The notes: generated by a model from the letters alone, not told the origin. DNA of 64,000 bases from an uncultured Kordiimonas sp. (GCA_947492375.1 CANLMI010000001.1:620001-684000), one strand, 5' to 3'; counted from the stretch's first letter, positions 8,455 to 19,846 are shown. A program made the numbers and translations.

Positions 8455-9561
8455 GTGGCAGACGAAGATGACGCTCAGAAAACCGAAGAACCCACGCCCA
8501 AGAAACTTCAAGAGGCGTTAGATAAGGGTGATGTGCCTACCAGTCAGGAATTTAAAACCTGGTTTATTTTATTGGCTGCAACTATCCTGATATTTTCTGC
8601 GTCAACATTAATTGCCTCTTCAATTGTAAACAGTTTGGCTAATTTTTTGAGCCAAATCCATGATATTCAAGCTGATGTTGGTGGATTTCAAGGGCCTTTG
8701 ATGGACTTACTTTGGGATACATTTTTAATCCTGATGATTCCAATGGGCGTTTTTATGATTGCTGGTGTTGCTGGTAATATGACGCAACATAAATTCATTT
8801 TTACGTTTGAGAAAATGAAACCAAAACTCTCTAAAATCTCTCCCCTTGCGGGTGTTAAACGTATTTTTGGCATGCGGTTACTCGTTGAATTTGGTAAAAT
8901 TACAGGGAAATTGCTTGCGGTTAGTGCAGCCGTTTTGATTGTTGCCTGGCCCGAGCGTGACCGACTTGACACCCTGATGTATGTGCCTATCCCTGAACTG
9001 TTGGGCCTTACACAGGTTATGGCCCTTCGGTTATTTGTCGGGGTTTTGGTTGTGTTAACAATTATTGCTGCGCTTGACTATAGTTATCAAAAGTTTGAGC
9101 ACACCAAGAAACTGCGCATGACGAAGCAGGAAGTGAAAGATGAGCATAAGCAAACAGACGGTGACCCACAGGTAAAAGCAAGGCTTCGACAAATACGAAA
9201 TGAGCGCTCTCGCCAGCGAATGATGTCTGCGGTTCCCGAGGCTGATGTGGTGATAACTAATCCAACGCATTATGCAGTTGCGATTGAATATAAACATGGG
9301 CAAATGGATGTGCCGCGACTGTTGGCAAAAGGTGTTGATGATGTTGCAATGCGAATCCGTGAAGTAGCTAATGAACATAATATTCCAATCGTTGAAAACC
9401 CACCTTTGGCACGGGCTTTACATGCTGGTGTCGAATTGGAAGAGGAAGTTCCGCCAGAGCATTATAAAGCGGTTGCAGAAGTTATTGGATATATACTGAA
9501 GCTTGAAAAAGCCGGGGTTCGGGCACGCAAGAAAGTTGTTACTAAAATGCCCGGCGTTTGA
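8455..9561 (+). CDS. flhB: Flagellar export switch protein FlhB
   Basis: A 368-residue protein starting at GTG. The N-terminus DDAQKTEEPTPKKLQEALDKG is the FlhB signature, followed by four transmembrane helices and the cytoplasmic domain with the self-cleavage motif N269-P-T-H272 (ITNPTHYAVAIEYK). Cleavage there switches export from rod/hook to filament substrates. The gene is 9 bases after fliR. The linker MTKQEVKDEHKQTDGDP is typical. Confidence 0.97.
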   Translation: MADEDDAQKTEEPTPKKLQEALDKGDVPTSQEFKTWFILLAATILIFSASTLIASSIVNSLANFLSQIHDIQADVGGFQGPLMDLLWDTFLILMIPMGVFMIAGVAGNMTQHKFIFTFEKMKPKLSKISPLAGVKRIFGMRLLVEFGKITGKLLAVSAAVLIVAWPERDRLDTLMYVPIPELLGLTQVMALRLFVGVLVVLTIIAALDYSYQKFEHTKKLRMTKQEVKDEHKQTDGDPQVKARLRQIRNERSRQRMMSAVPEADVVITNPTHYAVAIEYKHGQMDVPRLLAKGVDDVAMRIREVANEHNIPIVENPPLARALHAGVELEEEVPPEHYKAVAEVIGYILKLEKAGVRARKKVVTKMPGV

Positions 9562-9667
9562 TTGGGGCGAACTTTAAAATCAATATACTTGCTTTTAAGG
9601 TCTTAGCGCTTAATGTCATATTTCACTTAATCTTTTTAAATGTTTTTATCTTGTCAAGGTCTGCAAT

Positions 9668-12076
9668 ATGGAAACCAGGTTACCTCAACCCAAACTGGAA
9701 AATATTTCAAGAGGTCCAGTGCGAACGGAAACAAAATTGCTTTTGTGGATTTTCGTTGGTTTCTTTAGCGGAACCGGAGTGGCGCTGATTGCGCTTTTAG
9801 TTGCTAGTTGGGAAACAGCAGCGGTTGTTGCTGGCTCATGCCTTATCGCAACAGCGCTCAGTTTAGTACATTATCTTCACCGCATTGATAAGCCTTCGGT
9901 TAAGGCAATTTTGCACAATGCCAATCTTGTACGAAAATTATCAGGCATGCACGACAGTGCTGTGGTTGTTACGAGTTTGGAAGGGGATTGTTTGGCATCA
10001 AACGATGCATTTGACGCATTGTTTTCTGTCAAGATCTGGAATTTACGCGATATCGTTGACGATGAAACCGAGAAAAAAAAGTGGCTTGGGTTTATCGATG
10101 AAGCAATAAAGGTCGATACTGGTGAAATTAGCCTTTCAGTAGACAATAAGGCGCATGACGCATTTCTTATCAAAGCCCAAAGGGTTGATTCAGCGATAAT
10201 ATTTGAATTTTTGCCAATTGATACTGATGCACCAATAAAGCGGGCTATATCAAATATTACGCCTGAAATAGAAGGTTGGCTTGTCTCGAGTGGTCATGGA
10301 TTGCTGATTGAAGACGCTGACAAGTCCATAAAATTTGCAGGTGGAGCAATCTCTGACTGGTTTCAGCAGGGCAGTTTTGCTGCGCCTGAAACCATTGCAT
10401 TAGAAGCAAATGGCAGAAAGTTGGTTTTTGCCAGTGAGACACAAAAAATAAACTCTGTAGACGTTGAATCGGTAACTGTTCCTATTCAAGGTGGTGAAGC
10501 GGGAAATGATGCTGGATTAATCCATTTTCTTTCGCGCCGGGATACAAGCGTTAAGCAAGTTGCCCAGGCTGAAGCTGACTTTATTATCGATGCGATTTTT
10601 GATGAAGCCCCTGTATCAATGGCTGTTATTTCACAAACGTGCGTGATTAAGGAATTAAATACAACACTCCGGTCACACATGGCAGGGGCGGACCTTGATA
10701 CGGGTGGTTCAATTCTGTCATTGATGCATAAAGAAGACCGCGAAGACTTTTCTGCGATCATTAATGATATATACCGGGGGCGTAGTCCGGTATTGCCGCT
10801 TGATGTTCGCTTTAACGTACACCCTCAGCGTGTTGGGCAGATTTTCTTCTCCACAATTATGAATAGAGGGGAGAAGCTTGTTGTTCTCTATATTAACGAT
10901 ACAACGCAAGAGAAAAGCCTTGAGCGGCAATTTGTTCAAGCCCAGAAAATGCAGGCGGTTGGTCAGTTAGCTGGTGGTGTTGCTCATGATTTTAATAACT
11001 TATTGACCGCTATCATTGGCTTTTGCGATCTGTTGCTTGTGCGTCATGATGCAGGTGATCAAAGTTTTTCTGATATTATTCAAATTAAACAAAACGCTAA
11101 TCGTGCCGCGAACTTAGTACGGCAGTTGCTCGCTTTCTCTCGTCAGCAAACGCTGCGCCCTAAAGTGTTAATGATTACAGATATATTGGCGGAACTATCG
11201 AACTTGCTTCGCCGTTTGATTGGTGAGCGAATAAACCTGACCGTTACACATGGTAGAGAATTGAAGCCGGTGAAGGTTGACCAAGGGCAGCTAGAACAGG
11301 TTATTATCAATCTGGCTGTAAATGCGCGTGATGCAATGGACGAATCTGGTGAACTAAAAATTCGAACCAGTTTAATTGGTCCAAGGCATGAGATTGTTAA
11401 CAAATATGATATTGTTACACCTGATGAATATATCATGCTAGAGGTCATTGATGATGGGTGTGGTATTAGTAAGGACAACCTCGGAAAAATCTTTGAACCG
11501 TTTTTCACTACAAAAGAAGTCGGGCAGGGCACAGGGCTCGGCTTGGCAACCGTATATGGTATCGTCAAGCAAACGGGCGGCTATGTTTTCGCTGAATCAG
11601 AAATAGGAAAAGGCACAACATTCTTTATCCTTCTTAAAGCACATTCAGTTGCCGAACAGGAAGAAATAGACACAGACGCAAAAGTTGAAGATGTACCAAC
11701 GAGGGACCTGACGGGTAAGGGCACCATTTTAATTGTTGAAGACGAAGACCCCGTGCGGATGTTTGCGTCTCGGGCCTTGACTAATAAAGGCTATACGGTT
11801 CTGGAGGCTGCATCTGGCGAATCTGGGCTTGATGTTTTGATAAACCACGAGGGTGAAATCGATTTATTGATCTCTGATGTGGTGATGCCTCAAATGGATG
11901 GCCCGGCGCTCGTTGCTGCTGCACGGGAGCGCATGCCTGATTTGCCTGTTATATTTGTTTCAGGTTATGCAGAAGATATGGTGCGAAAAGATTTAGAAGA
12001 TGAGGATTTTCATTTTCTACCAAAGCCATTTTCACTTAAAGAGCTTGCTGAAAACGTAAAAACCATTCTGGAATAG
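9668..12076 (+). CDS. cckA: CckA-type hybrid sensor histidine kinase / receiver
   Basis: An 802-residue inner-membrane kinase. Two N-terminal transmembrane helices (about residues 23-65), PAS-like regions (about 90-420), a HisKA domain with H440 in GGVAHDFNNLLTAIIGF, an HATPase with DDGCGISKDNLGKIFEPFF and GQGTGLGLATVYGIVKQTGG, and a C-terminal receiver with phospho-acceptor D737 (LLISDVVMPQMDG) and KPF. This order is that of CckA, which feeds phosphate via ChpT to CtrA and CpdR in alphaproteobacteria. It lies 107 bases after flhB; chpT and ctrA are not in the window. Confidence 0.9.
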   Translation: METRLPQPKLENISRGPVRTETKLLLWIFVGFFSGTGVALIALLVASWETAAVVAGSCLIATALSLVHYLHRIDKPSVKAILHNANLVRKLSGMHDSAVVVTSLEGDCLASNDAFDALFSVKIWNLRDIVDDETEKKKWLGFIDEAIKVDTGEISLSVDNKAHDAFLIKAQRVDSAIIFEFLPIDTDAPIKRAISNITPEIEGWLVSSGHGLLIEDADKSIKFAGGAISDWFQQGSFAAPETIALEANGRKLVFASETQKINSVDVESVTVPIQGGEAGNDAGLIHFLSRRDTSVKQVAQAEADFIIDAIFDEAPVSMAVISQTCVIKELNTTLRSHMAGADLDTGGSILSLMHKEDREDFSAIINDIYRGRSPVLPLDVRFNVHPQRVGQIFFSTIMNRGEKLVVLYINDTTQEKSLERQFVQAQKMQAVGQLAGGVAHDFNNLLTAIIGFCDLLLVRHDAGDQSFSDIIQIKQNANRAANLVRQLLAFSRQQTLRPKVLMITDILAELSNLLRRLIGERINLTVTHGRELKPVKVDQGQLEQVIINLAVNARDAMDESGELKIRTSLIGPRHEIVNKYDIVTPDEYIMLEVIDDGCGISKDNLGKIFEPFFTTKEVGQGTGLGLATVYGIVKQTGGYVFAESEIGKGTTFFILLKAHSVAEQEEIDTDAKVEDVPTRDLTGKGTILIVEDEDPVRMFASRALTNKGYTVLEAASGESGLDVLINHEGEIDLLISDVVMPQMDGPALVAAARERMPDLPVIFVSGYAEDMVRKDLEDEDFHFLPKPFSLKELAENVKTILE

Positions 12077-12125
12077 CGCTGAATTAGCCTTAAATTAGAA
12101 AGTTATTATCCTATTTTTGCGCATG

Positions 12126-12140
12126 GAACAAAAAAAGAAC
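12126..12140. promoter_or_regulatory. LexA (SOS) box upstream of recA
   Basis: GAAC at 12126-12129, seven A, GAAC at 12137-12140: the reverse complement of the alphaproteobacterial LexA operator GTTC-N7-GTTC, perfect in both half sites. It lies 85 bases before the recA ATG, with a TTGC upstream and an AT-rich -10-like stretch following. The identical 15-mer recurs at 23654. Confidence 0.88.
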
Positions 12141-12224
12141 ATTTTATATTGCGCAATAAGAACAAATAGAGTACATAACAGCCATTGCAACATTCATACA
12201 CCTGTGGAATAAGGAGTGACGCAA

Positions 12225-13292
12225 ATGTCTATGCCGGAATTACAATTGGTAAAAGGATCGTCAATGGATAAGACAAAGGCCTTGGAGGCCGCACTCAGCC
12301 AAATCGATAGAGCGTTTGGAAAAGGCTCTGTTATGAAACTCGGTCAAGGTGGAATGAATGCTGAAATCGAAGCGATTTCAACAGGTTCTCTGAATCTTGA
12401 TATAGCACTTGGTATAGGTGGTTTTCCGAAGGGGCGAATTATTGAAATATACGGCCCGGAAAGTTCTGGTAAAACTACCCTTGCATTGCATGCTGTTGCG
12501 GAATGCCAGAAAGCTGGTGGAATCGCTGCCTTTGTTGATGCCGAGCACGCGCTCGACCCTATATATGCGCAGAAAATTGGCGTTGATGTTAACGAGCTAT
12601 TAGTCAGTCAACCTGATGCTGGTGAACAGGCACTTGAAATTGCAGATACATTGGTTCGTTCTGGTGCTGTTGATATTCTCGTAGTGGATTCTGTTGCTGC
12701 TCTGACGCCGCGCGCAGAATTAGAAGGCGAGATGGGGGATAGTCATGTTGGCTTACAAGCACGATTAATGAGCCAGGCACTTCGGAAATTGACTGGCTCA
12801 ATTTCTCGCTCAAATACTATTGTCATCTTTATTAACCAGATCAGAATGAAGATCGGTGTGATGTATGGTAGCCCTGAAACAACAACAGGCGGTAATGCGC
12901 TTAAGTTTTATGCGTCTGTGCGGCTTGATATCCGCCGGGTTGGGCAAATTAAAGATAAAGATGAGATCGTTGGTAATTCAACCCGCGTTAAAGTGGTGAA
13001 AAATAAAGTCGCCCCTCCTTTCAAGCAAGTTGAGTTTGATATCATGTACGGCGTTGGGGTTTCAAAAAATGGTGAAATTCTTGATCTGGGCGTGAAGGCT
13101 GGCGTCGTTGAAAAGTCAGGGTCTTGGTATAGTTATTCAAGCCAACGTATTGGGCAAGGCCGGGAAAATGCGAAACGCTTTTTGACAGAGAATGTTGATA
13201 TCGCCAACGAAATTGAAAATGCAATACGTGCAAACGCAGGGTTGGTTAATGAAGCAATGTTGACACAGCCAGGTGAAAAAGACGACGATTGA
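12225..13292 (+). CDS. recA: Recombinase RecA
   Basis: A 355-residue RecA with Walker [10 protein letters not shown] (about residue 77-85), Walker B region [21 protein letters not shown] and loop motifs [21 protein letters not shown]. It catalyses strand exchange and stimulates LexA autocleavage. I chose the ATG at 12225 because AAGGAG (12211-12216) is eight bases upstream; the GTG at 12216 overlaps that site. The SOS box at 12126 indicates LexA control, and a strong intrinsic terminator follows the stop. Confidence 0.98.
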   Translation: MSMPELQLVKGSSMDKTKALEAALSQIDRAFGKGSVMKLGQGGMNAEIEAISTGSLNLDIALGIGGFPKGRIIEIYGPESSGKTTLALHAVAECQKAGGIAAFVDAEHALDPIYAQKIGVDVNELLVSQPDAGEQALEIADTLVRSGAVDILVVDSVAALTPRAELEGEMGDSHVGLQARLMSQALRKLTGSISRSNTIVIFINQIRMKIGVMYGSPETTTGGNALKFYASVRLDIRRVGQIKDKDEIVGNSTRVKVVKNKVAPPFKQVEFDIMYGVGVSKNGEILDLGVKAGVVEKSGSWYSYSSQRIGQGRENAKRFLTENVDIANEIENAIRANAGLVNEAMLTQPGEKDDD

Positions 13293-13323
13293 TTTTGTAA
13301 TCAGGTAATCGATTGGGGGGAAG

Positions 13324-13351
13324 AAGGCGGCATACCTATGTCGCCTTTTTT
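13324..13351 (+). terminator. Intrinsic terminator after recA
   Basis: AAGGCGGCATA and TATGTCGCCTT form an 11-pair stem with one G-U wobble around a 2-base centre (the top pairs presumably open), followed by a run of T. It lies 32 bases after the recA stop and about 100 before alaS, so alaS needs its own promoter. Confidence 0.85.
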
Positions 13352-13453
13352 ACTAGGTCAACAAGTTCCTGTGAAAAGCACTGGAAATTAGAGAATAATA
13401 ATACTAAAGCATGGGGGGAATTTTTAGTTACTATTAGGTATGAGAATAAGTCT

Positions 13454-16117
13454 ATGACAACAGCATTAACCAGCACGAACGATATTCGTCGTACATTTCT
13501 GGACTATTTCAAGTCCAATGGACATGAAGTTGTCGCCTCATCGCCGTTGGTTCCAATTAATGATCCTACGCTGATGTTTACCAATGCCGGGATGGTTCCG
13601 TTTAAAAATGTTTTTACTGGCGCTGAAACACGCTCATATACACAGGCGACGTCTTCGCAAAAATGTGTGCGCGCTGGTGGTAAGCATAACGATCTCGATA
13701 ATGTTGGTTTCACAGCGCGTCATCATACGTTTTTCGAAATGCTTGGTAATTTCTCATTCGGTGATTATTTCAAGGAAGAGGCTATTAGTCATGCCTGGAA
13801 CTTGATAACAAAGGAATATGGCCTGAATGCTGATAAGTTATGCGTAACAGTGTATCATAATGATGATGTTGCTTATGATTTGTGGCGTAAAATAGCTGGC
13901 CTGCCTGAGGAAAAGATCATTCGGATTGCGACGAATGATAACTTCTGGTCAATGGGTGAAACTGGCCCTTGTGGCCCATGTTCAGAGATTTTTTATGATC
14001 ACGGTGATCACATATGGGGTGGCCCTCCTGGCACGCCAGAAGAAGACGGCGACCGGTTTGTAGAAATCTGGAATCTCGTCTTTATGCAATATGAGCAAGT
14101 CTCCAAAGATGTTCGCGAAGACTTGCCAAAGCCCAGCATTGATACAGGAATGGGATTAGAGCGAATTGCCGCTGTTATGCAAGGCACGCATGATAATTAT
14201 GAAACTGATACATTCCGTAAACTTATCGAAGCTTCTGTTGAAATTACTGGCGCTAAAGAAACGGGTGAAACAAGGTCATCACACCGTGTTATTGCTGACC
14301 ATTTGCGCGCGATGAGCTTTTTGATCGCCGACGGCGTTCTGCCTTCAAACGAGGGGCGGGGCTATGTGCTGCGCCGGATTATGCGCCGCGCAATGCGACA
14401 TGCACATATTCTGGGCGCGAAAGACCTTGTTATGCATCAGCTAACACCAGCTCTTGTTAGTGAGATGGGGCAGGCATTCCCTGAACTTTTACGTGCACAG
14501 GCATTGATAACGGAAACGCTGAAACTTGAAGAGTCCCGTTTTCGGTCGATGCTCGCAAATGGTCTCAAGCTTCTGGACGATGAAGTATTGAAATTGGATG
14601 AAGGTCAATCATTACCCGGTAATGTTGCTTTTAAGTTATATGATACATACGGGTTTCCACTTGACCTGACTGAGGACGCGCTGCGTAGCCAGCACCGTTC
14701 AGTTGATGTTGAAGGCTTCAATCACTCGATGGATAAGCAACGGGCAAAAGCACGTGCGGCCTGGTCAGGGTCTGGTGATGCAGGCACTGAAAAGCTTTGG
14801 TTTGACCTGAGTGATCAGTTTGGAGCAACTGAATTTGTTGGTTATACGTCAGAAAATGCCGAAGGTCAGGTTCTCGCGATTGTAAAAGATGGCAATATTG
14901 TTGAGCAAGCGAATGCAGGTGATGACGTTTCAGTTATTCTCAATCAAACGCCATTTTACGGAGAGTCTGGTGGCCAGATGGGTGATCAGGGCACGCTTGT
15001 AAGTAATGAGCTTAGAGTTAATGTTTCTGATACAACGAAAATGGTTGGTAAACTGCATGTACATATAGCGAAGATAGAAGAGGGTACACTCTCTGTTGGT
15101 GATACGGTTGAGACACTAATTGATGGTGATCGCCGGAATAAATTGAAAGCCAATCACTCCGCAACTCACGTGTTACATGAGGTTCTAAGGCGAGAACTTG
15201 GTGAACATGTAACTCAAAAAGGGTCACTTGTTGCACCAGAACGGCTTCGGTTTGATATATCACAGCCTAAACCGGTATCGCCTGAGGAATTACGCCGGGT
15301 TGAAATAGAAGTTAATCGGTTGATCCGTGATAATGGCCGTGTTCAGACGCGCTTACTTAGTTATGATGACGCGATTGAAGCAGGTGCAATGGCATTGTTT
15401 GGTGAGAAATACGGTGACGAAGTTCGAGTTGTTTCCATGGGGGGCGAAATCGCGGTTCAAAACCGGGATCATTACTCTGTTGAGCTTTGCGGGGGCACAC
15501 ATGTAGAACAATTGGGTGAAATAGGCCTCTTTACAATTATTTCCGAAAGCGGTGTATCGGCTGGTGTCCGAAGGATTGAGGCGCTAACAGGGGCTGCTGC
15601 CTTGGAATATTTCCATAATCAACAATCAATGTTGTTGGAAGCTGCAAGTGCTGCAAAGGCATCACCTGACGCTTTGCCGGGTAAAGTTACTGCATTGTTG
15701 AGTGAACGTAAGTCACTTGAAAAGCAATTATCTGAAGCGAAGAAAAAAGCTGCGCTCGGCGGCGGTGCGTCAGATGGCCCAGCCGTTAAGGAAGTGAACG
15801 GCGTGAAGTTTATCGGTCAGGTGCTTGAGGGTGTAAGTCCAAAGGATTTGCGCGGCATGGCAGATGATGCAAAGAAAACCCTTGGTTCAGGGGTTGTTGC
15901 TTTTGTCGCGGTAAATGATGGGAAAGCCGCATTGTTGATCGGTGTTACTGACGATCTCGTTAAGAGCGTTAATGCTGTTGATCTCGTTCGTGCTGGTGCT
16001 GCGGCCGTAGGTGGTAAAGGTGGCGGAGGACGCCCTGATATGGCGCAAGCCGGCGGCCCTGACGGTGCTAAGGCAGATGATGCAATTGACGCAATTGAGA
16101 AAGCAATTTCCCATTAA
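13454..16117 (+). CDS. alaS: Alanyl-tRNA synthetase
   Basis: An 887-residue class II synthetase. Motif regions [13 protein letters not shown] and [19 protein letters not shown] open the catalytic domain; the editing domain has [14 protein letters not shown] (HxxxH) and [10 protein letters not shown] (CxxxH) zinc ligands; the Gly-rich C-Ala domain ends [19 protein letters not shown]. Length is normal. The frame runs back to 13313, but the ATG at 13454 gives the conserved N-terminus ([18 protein letters not shown]). It stands alone between the recA terminator and a bidirectional terminator. Confidence 0.98.
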   Translation: MTTALTSTNDIRRTFLDYFKSNGHEVVASSPLVPINDPTLMFTNAGMVPFKNVFTGAETRSYTQATSSQKCVRAGGKHNDLDNVGFTARHHTFFEMLGNFSFGDYFKEEAISHAWNLITKEYGLNADKLCVTVYHNDDVAYDLWRKIAGLPEEKIIRIATNDNFWSMGETGPCGPCSEIFYDHGDHIWGGPPGTPEEDGDRFVEIWNLVFMQYEQVSKDVREDLPKPSIDTGMGLERIAAVMQGTHDNYETDTFRKLIEASVEITGAKETGETRSSHRVIADHLRAMSFLIADGVLPSNEGRGYVLRRIMRRAMRHAHILGAKDLVMHQLTPALVSEMGQAFPELLRAQALITETLKLEESRFRSMLANGLKLLDDEVLKLDEGQSLPGNVAFKLYDTYGFPLDLTEDALRSQHRSVDVEGFNHSMDKQRAKARAAWSGSGDAGTEKLWFDLSDQFGATEFVGYTSENAEGQVLAIVKDGNIVEQANAGDDVSVILNQTPFYGESGGQMGDQGTLVSNELRVNVSDTTKMVGKLHVHIAKIEEGTLSVGDTVETLIDGDRRNKLKANHSATHVLHEVLRRELGEHVTQKGSLVAPERLRFDISQPKPVSPEELRRVEIEVNRLIRDNGRVQTRLLSYDDAIEAGAMALFGEKYGDEVRVVSMGGEIAVQNRDHYSVELCGGTHVEQLGEIGLFTIISESGVSAGVRRIEALTGAAALEYFHNQQSMLLEAASAAKASPDALPGKVTALLSERKSLEKQLSEAKKKAALGGGASDGPAVKEVNGVKFIGQVLEGVSPKDLRGMADDAKKTLGSGVVAFVAVNDGKAALLIGVTDDLVKSVNAVDLVRAGAAAVGGKGGGGRPDMAQAGGPDGAKADDAIDAIEKAISH

Positions 16118-16163
16118 AACATGTGGCCTTAAGGTCTGTTTAAATGTTGTAATACTCTCATAA

Positions 16164-16191
16164 AAAAGGCCAGCAAAATTGCTGGCCTTTT
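16164..16191. terminator. Bidirectional terminator between alaS and icd
   Basis: Perfect 11-pair inverted repeat (AAAAGGCCAGC, loop of six, GCTGGCCTTTT) flanked by A-runs on the left and T on the right. It lies between the convergent 3' ends of alaS and icd and can serve both strands. Confidence 0.88.
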
Positions 16192-16210
16192 GTTTTGTAT
16201 TTGTTTGGTC

Positions 16211-17425
16211 TTATCCAAGCTTGGCTTGAAGATTGCTATCAATCTTGTCAAAGAACTGTCCTGTTGTCATCCAGCTCTGATTAGGGCCGATCAACAGCGC
16301 AAGGTCCTTTGTCATAAAGCCTGTTTCAACAGTTTCAATACATGTTTGCTCTACAGCTTCAGCGAATGCTGTTACTTCTGGTGTGCCGTCCATTTTACCG
16401 CGGTATTTGAGGCCACGTGTCCAGGCGAAGATCGATGCAATTGGGTTTGTCGATGTTTCTTTGCCATCCTGATGTTGGCGGTAATGGCGTGTAACCGTGC
16501 CGTGTGCGGCTTCAGATTCGACAGTTTTCCCGTCTGGTGTCATCAGTACAGATGTCATCAAGCCAAGTGAGCCAAAGCCCTGTGCAACAGTATCAGACTG
16601 AACATCACCGTCGTAGTTTTTACAAGCCCAAACAAAACCGCCAGCCCATTTCATTGCACATGCAACCATGTCATCGATTAAGCGGTGCTCATATGAAATG
16701 CCAGCGTCTTTGAATTTGTCTTTAAATTCGGTTTCAAACACTTCCATAAATAAATCTTTGAAGCGGCCGTCATAGGCTTTCAGGATTGTATTTTTTGTAG
16801 AAAGATAAACAGGATATTTACGTGCGAGGCCGTAATTCATGCAAGCACGGGCGAAATCTTTGATCGATGCATCAACATTATACATGCCCATTGCAACGCC
16901 TGCCTCAGCAAAGTCATAGATTTCACGTTCGATTGCTTCACCGCCGTCAGATGGCTCAAATTTCATTGTAAGCTTACCAGCGCCCGGTACTTTAAAGTCG
17001 GTTGCGCGGTATTGGTCACCAAATGCGTGACGACCAATGATGATTGGTTGTGTCCAGCCTGGTACAAGGCGCGGAACATTTTGCATGATGATAGGCTCAC
17101 GGAAAACAGTGCCGCCAAGAATGTTGCGAATTGTACCATTGGGGCTACGCCACATTTTCTTGAGGTCAAATTCTTCAACGCGCTGTTCATCAGGTGTTAT
17201 CGTAGCACATTTAACACCAACGCCGTGTTCCTTGATGGCATTTGCGGCATCAATCGTTATTTGATCATCGGTTTCATCACGTTTTTCTACGGACAAGTCG
17301 TAATATAGGAGGTCAATATCAAGGTAAGGTTGGATTAAGCGTTCTCTGATCCATTGCCAGATGATGCGTGTCATTTCATCGCCGTCGATTTCAACGATTG
17401 GATTTTTTACAGAAATTTTGCTCAT
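16211..17425 (-). CDS. icd: NADP-dependent isocitrate dehydrogenase
   Basis: A 404-residue isocitrate dehydrogenase of the homodimeric, eukaryote-like subfamily common in alphaproteobacteria: [20 protein letters not shown] at the N-terminus, [29 protein letters not shown], and the substrate/metal segment [30 protein letters not shown] (given in parts). It converts isocitrate to 2-oxoglutarate in the TCA cycle. The ATG at 17425 has GAGGAA five bases upstream, so the longer TTG start at 17437 is rejected. Confidence 0.95.
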   Translation of the reverse strand: MSKISVKNPIVEIDGDEMTRIIWQWIRERLIQPYLDIDLLYYDLSVEKRDETDDQITIDAANAIKEHGVGVKCATITPDEQRVEEFDLKKMWRSPNGTIRNILGGTVFREPIIMQNVPRLVPGWTQPIIIGRHAFGDQYRATDFKVPGAGKLTMKFEPSDGGEAIEREIYDFAEAGVAMGMYNVDASIKDFARACMNYGLARKYPVYLSTKNTILKAYDGRFKDLFMEVFETEFKDKFKDAGISYEHRLIDDMVACAMKWAGGFVWACKNYDGDVQSDTVAQGFGSLGLMTSVLMTPDGKTVESEAAHGTVTRHYRQHQDGKETSTNPIASIFAWTRGLKYRGKMDGTPEVTAFAEAVEQTCIETVETGFMTKDLALLIGPNQSWMTTGQFFDKIDSNLQAKLG

Positions 17426-17589
17426 TATGTTCCTCAAACTATATTTATCTTTGGGTAGGTACAGTTGTTGATTTTTAAGAATTGCTTCAAATTTCGGCGC
17501 ACCCTAGCACTTAAGAGTATGAAGTTGAAGTGTAAACAAAGCTAAATTTATCATTTTTTATAGATAACACGGCTTTGTGTGCTGAAATG

Positions 17590-18198
17590 TTAAAATAGCT
17601 CGCTTTTGCTTGTTGCTTGTGAGGCAGGGCTGACTTTTAATAGCTTAACAGCAGCCTCGGCACTCTCTACTACTTGTAATATATTTCTATTGTCACTGCT
17701 TGCGAAACCGTCATCAATAATATGATCGATCAATTCCAGAAGTGGTGACCAGTAATTATTGAGGTTAATTAAGATAACTGGCTTTTGATGCAGGCTTAAC
17801 TGTGCCCATGTCATAATTTCCAATGTTTCATCAAGGGTTCCTAAGCCACCAGGTAAAACAATGAATGCATCGGAGCGATCAAACATCATTTTTTTTCGTT
17901 GGTGCATGTTTTGGGTAATGTGAAGTTCGCTAAGTCCTTCCTGTGTGATTTCGATATCATTAAGGTGCTCGGGAATAATACCTATTACATTACCACCAGC
18001 CTGAATAGCTGCCCGAGCTGTAATTCCCATTAACCCTATGCTACCGGCCCCATACACCAAATTCAGCCCGTCTTCTGCTATCATAGTGCCAAGGTGTTGT
18101 GCTGTATCGGTGAAATATGGCTTATTGCCATTTCGCGAGCCACAATACACACACACGGATTGGATTGTTTTTTGGTTTGGTGGGGGCACAATAGTCAT
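17590..18198 (-). CDS. LOG family protein (nucleoside 5'-monophosphate phosphoribohydrolase-like)
   Basis: A 202-residue Rossmann-like protein with SVCVYCGSRNG near the start, LVYGAGSIGLMG, and the LOG active-site motif LPGGLGTLDETLEIMTW. LOG enzymes release the base from cytokinin or other nucleoside monophosphates; in bacteria the physiological substrate is often unknown. AAGGAA sits five bases before the ATG at 18198; the frame extends to 18429 but that region is unlike protein of this family. Confidence 0.88.
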   Translation of the reverse strand: MTIVPPPNQKTIQSVCVYCGSRNGNKPYFTDTAQHLGTMIAEDGLNLVYGAGSIGLMGITARAAIQAGGNVIGIIPEHLNDIEITQEGLSELHITQNMHQRKKMMFDRSDAFIVLPGGLGTLDETLEIMTWAQLSLHQKPVILINLNNYWSPLLELIDHIIDDGFASSDNRNILQVVESAEAAVKLLKVSPASQATSKSELF

Positions 18199-18312
18199 AA
18201 AATTCCTTACTAAAGTTTGGCTGACAAAGTTTTGACATGTTTTTGCGAAAATTATCTTTATATATAGAACATTGATTGTTAAGAGTTTTATAGAATGAAA
18301 TGAAATAAATAC

Positions 18313-19350
18313 ATGATCCAGTCCGACGAAAATCAAGGAAATAAACAAAACCTCATATTTATGCTTATTGGGGTACTGGCGATTAGTGCTGGATTGGTTT
18401 ATTTTCTGAATTCGGAAGAAGGCACACAATTATCACCAGAGCCAAGAAGCGAAGAGACCGAGCAAATACCTCAAACTGAAGGAGTATCAGAAACTGACAG
18501 TGTAGAGGAGCAGGCAAACCCTGAGTTTGATTTAGTTCGGATATCGCGAGGAGGAACCGGTGTTATTGCAGGCAGGGTTGCTGCTGGTGCAACAGTTGAA
18601 CTTTATGCCAATGGTGAAAAGATTTCTGAGGTTACCGCTGATGAAAACGGTGAATGGGTATTAATTTTAGAAGAGCCGCTTGAAAGTGGTTCTGTCGAAT
18701 TGAATCTGAAATCACAACAATCTGATGGCAGGCAAAGCGAAGCATCTAATGTTGTTGTTGTCTCTGTTCCTGAACGCGATAGCGAGCGTTTTATTGAACA
18801 GGAAGAAAATGGTGTAGTTGCTGTTTTGTCTCCTAAAGATGGGAGCGGGCCGAGCAGAATCCTTCAGCGCCCGGGTATCGGCGCTTTCTCAGAGGTCGGG
18901 GACAGCCTGGCAATAGAAACAGTTGATTATGGAGAAGGAAGTTTACCCATTGTTAGCGGTACAGCGCTTCCACGTGTGGATGTGCGATTGTATGTGAACG
19001 ATAAGTTTGTGGATGCTGTGAAAACAAACGATAACGGTGAATGGGCTATTTCAATCACAGAAGACGTGGATTTTTCTAATGATGTAACGCTTAGAGTTGA
19101 TCAAACTGTTGCTGAAGGTAAGGTTTTACTGCGTGTTGTTCAGCCATTCACAATTAACTCACCGCTTGATCCGTCAATTGCGACAGGTGGGGTGATTATT
19201 AAACCAGGAAACACCTTATGGCAAATCGCACGACAGCTTTATGGCTCTGGTGTGCGTTATACTGTAATATTCAAAGAAAATAGTGAGCTTATTGAAGACC
19301 CGGATATAATATATCCGGGGCAGGTATTTAAATTACCGCGCAAGCAATGA
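18313..19350 (+). CDS. Membrane-anchored protein with two Ig-like repeats and a C-terminal LysM domain
   Basis: A 345-residue protein: signal anchor at about residues 14-31 (IFMLIGVLAISAGLVYFL), an acidic low-complexity linker, two related Ig-like modules (ATVELYANGEKISEVTADENG / DVRLYVNDKFVDAVKTNDNG, both followed by EW), and a LysM at about 292-343 (IIKPGNTLWQIARQLYGSG ... YPGQVFKLP). LysM binds peptidoglycan, so it likely bridges inner membrane and wall. Divergent from the LOG gene; convergent with the next gene only 7 bases away. Confidence 0.8.
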   Translation: MIQSDENQGNKQNLIFMLIGVLAISAGLVYFLNSEEGTQLSPEPRSEETEQIPQTEGVSETDSVEEQANPEFDLVRISRGGTGVIAGRVAAGATVELYANGEKISEVTADENGEWVLILEEPLESGSVELNLKSQQSDGRQSEASNVVVVSVPERDSERFIEQEENGVVAVLSPKDGSGPSRILQRPGIGAFSEVGDSLAIETVDYGEGSLPIVSGTALPRVDVRLYVNDKFVDAVKTNDNGEWAISITEDVDFSNDVTLRVDQTVAEGKVLLRVVQPFTINSPLDPSIATGGVIIKPGNTLWQIARQLYGSGVRYTVIFKENSELIEDPDIIYPGQVFKLPRKQ

Positions 19351-19357
19351 TATATTT

Positions 19358-19768
19358 TTAATTTACTGCTTTTAAATGGCTTTTCAACGCTCTTAAATGA
19401 TTTTCAGATTCTAAAAGTATCAATGTCAGCGCACTCATTAGCTCAGAACCCAAAAGCTTTTTATCTGTTGTTGTAATGCTTTCAAATGAAATTTTGCCCT
19501 GGTTTCCAATTTTATAGAGAGCATCTATACCACGGTTTGTGGAATATAGACGTTCAAGTGCCATTGTTCTTTGATCAGGGTTTTCTACGGTTAGAAATAG
19601 ACGGCCCAGGTTGGCTTCAATGTGGATGTGATCACCATTAATTCTGTCACTATCTGCTTTAGCGTGAAACCGTATACCTTCCCATTCAAAGTCCAGTTTA
19701 TCAAACTGAGCTTCTTCTACTCTTTCTAGTTGACTGTGTGCCTGATCGAGAGTGTCATTAATCTTCAT
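19358..19768 (-). CDS. Hypothetical protein
   Basis: A 136-residue soluble protein with no signal peptide or membrane segment. It has a mixed alpha/beta look: HIHIEANLGRLFLTVENP suggests strands, and the C-terminal half (LMSALTLILLESENHLRALKSHL) a long helix. I do not recognise a family. Coding is supported by a regular frame, an ATG start and a close convergent stop with the LysM gene. A CtrA-like site lies 79 bases upstream of its start. Confidence 0.65.
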   Translation of the reverse strand: MKINDTLDQAHSQLERVEEAQFDKLDFEWEGIRFHAKADSDRINGDHIHIEANLGRLFLTVENPDQRTMALERLYSTNRGIDALYKIGNQGKISFESITTTDKKLLGSELMSALTLILLESENHLRALKSHLKAVN

Positions 19769-19846
19769 AATAGTGTCTATATAGATCGTGTATTATTGTA
19801 TAAATTTGAGTATAATGTTATCGCCTATGATAATGAGTTAATCCAG

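Noticed and set aside
13313-13453. N-terminal extension of AlaS
   Set aside because: It begins inside the recA terminator and is unlike any synthetase; the ATG at 13454 gives the conserved start.
17199-17308. Plus-strand open frames over icd and other genes
   Set aside because: They are shadows of well-conserved genes on the other strand, without ribosome sites or family resemblance.
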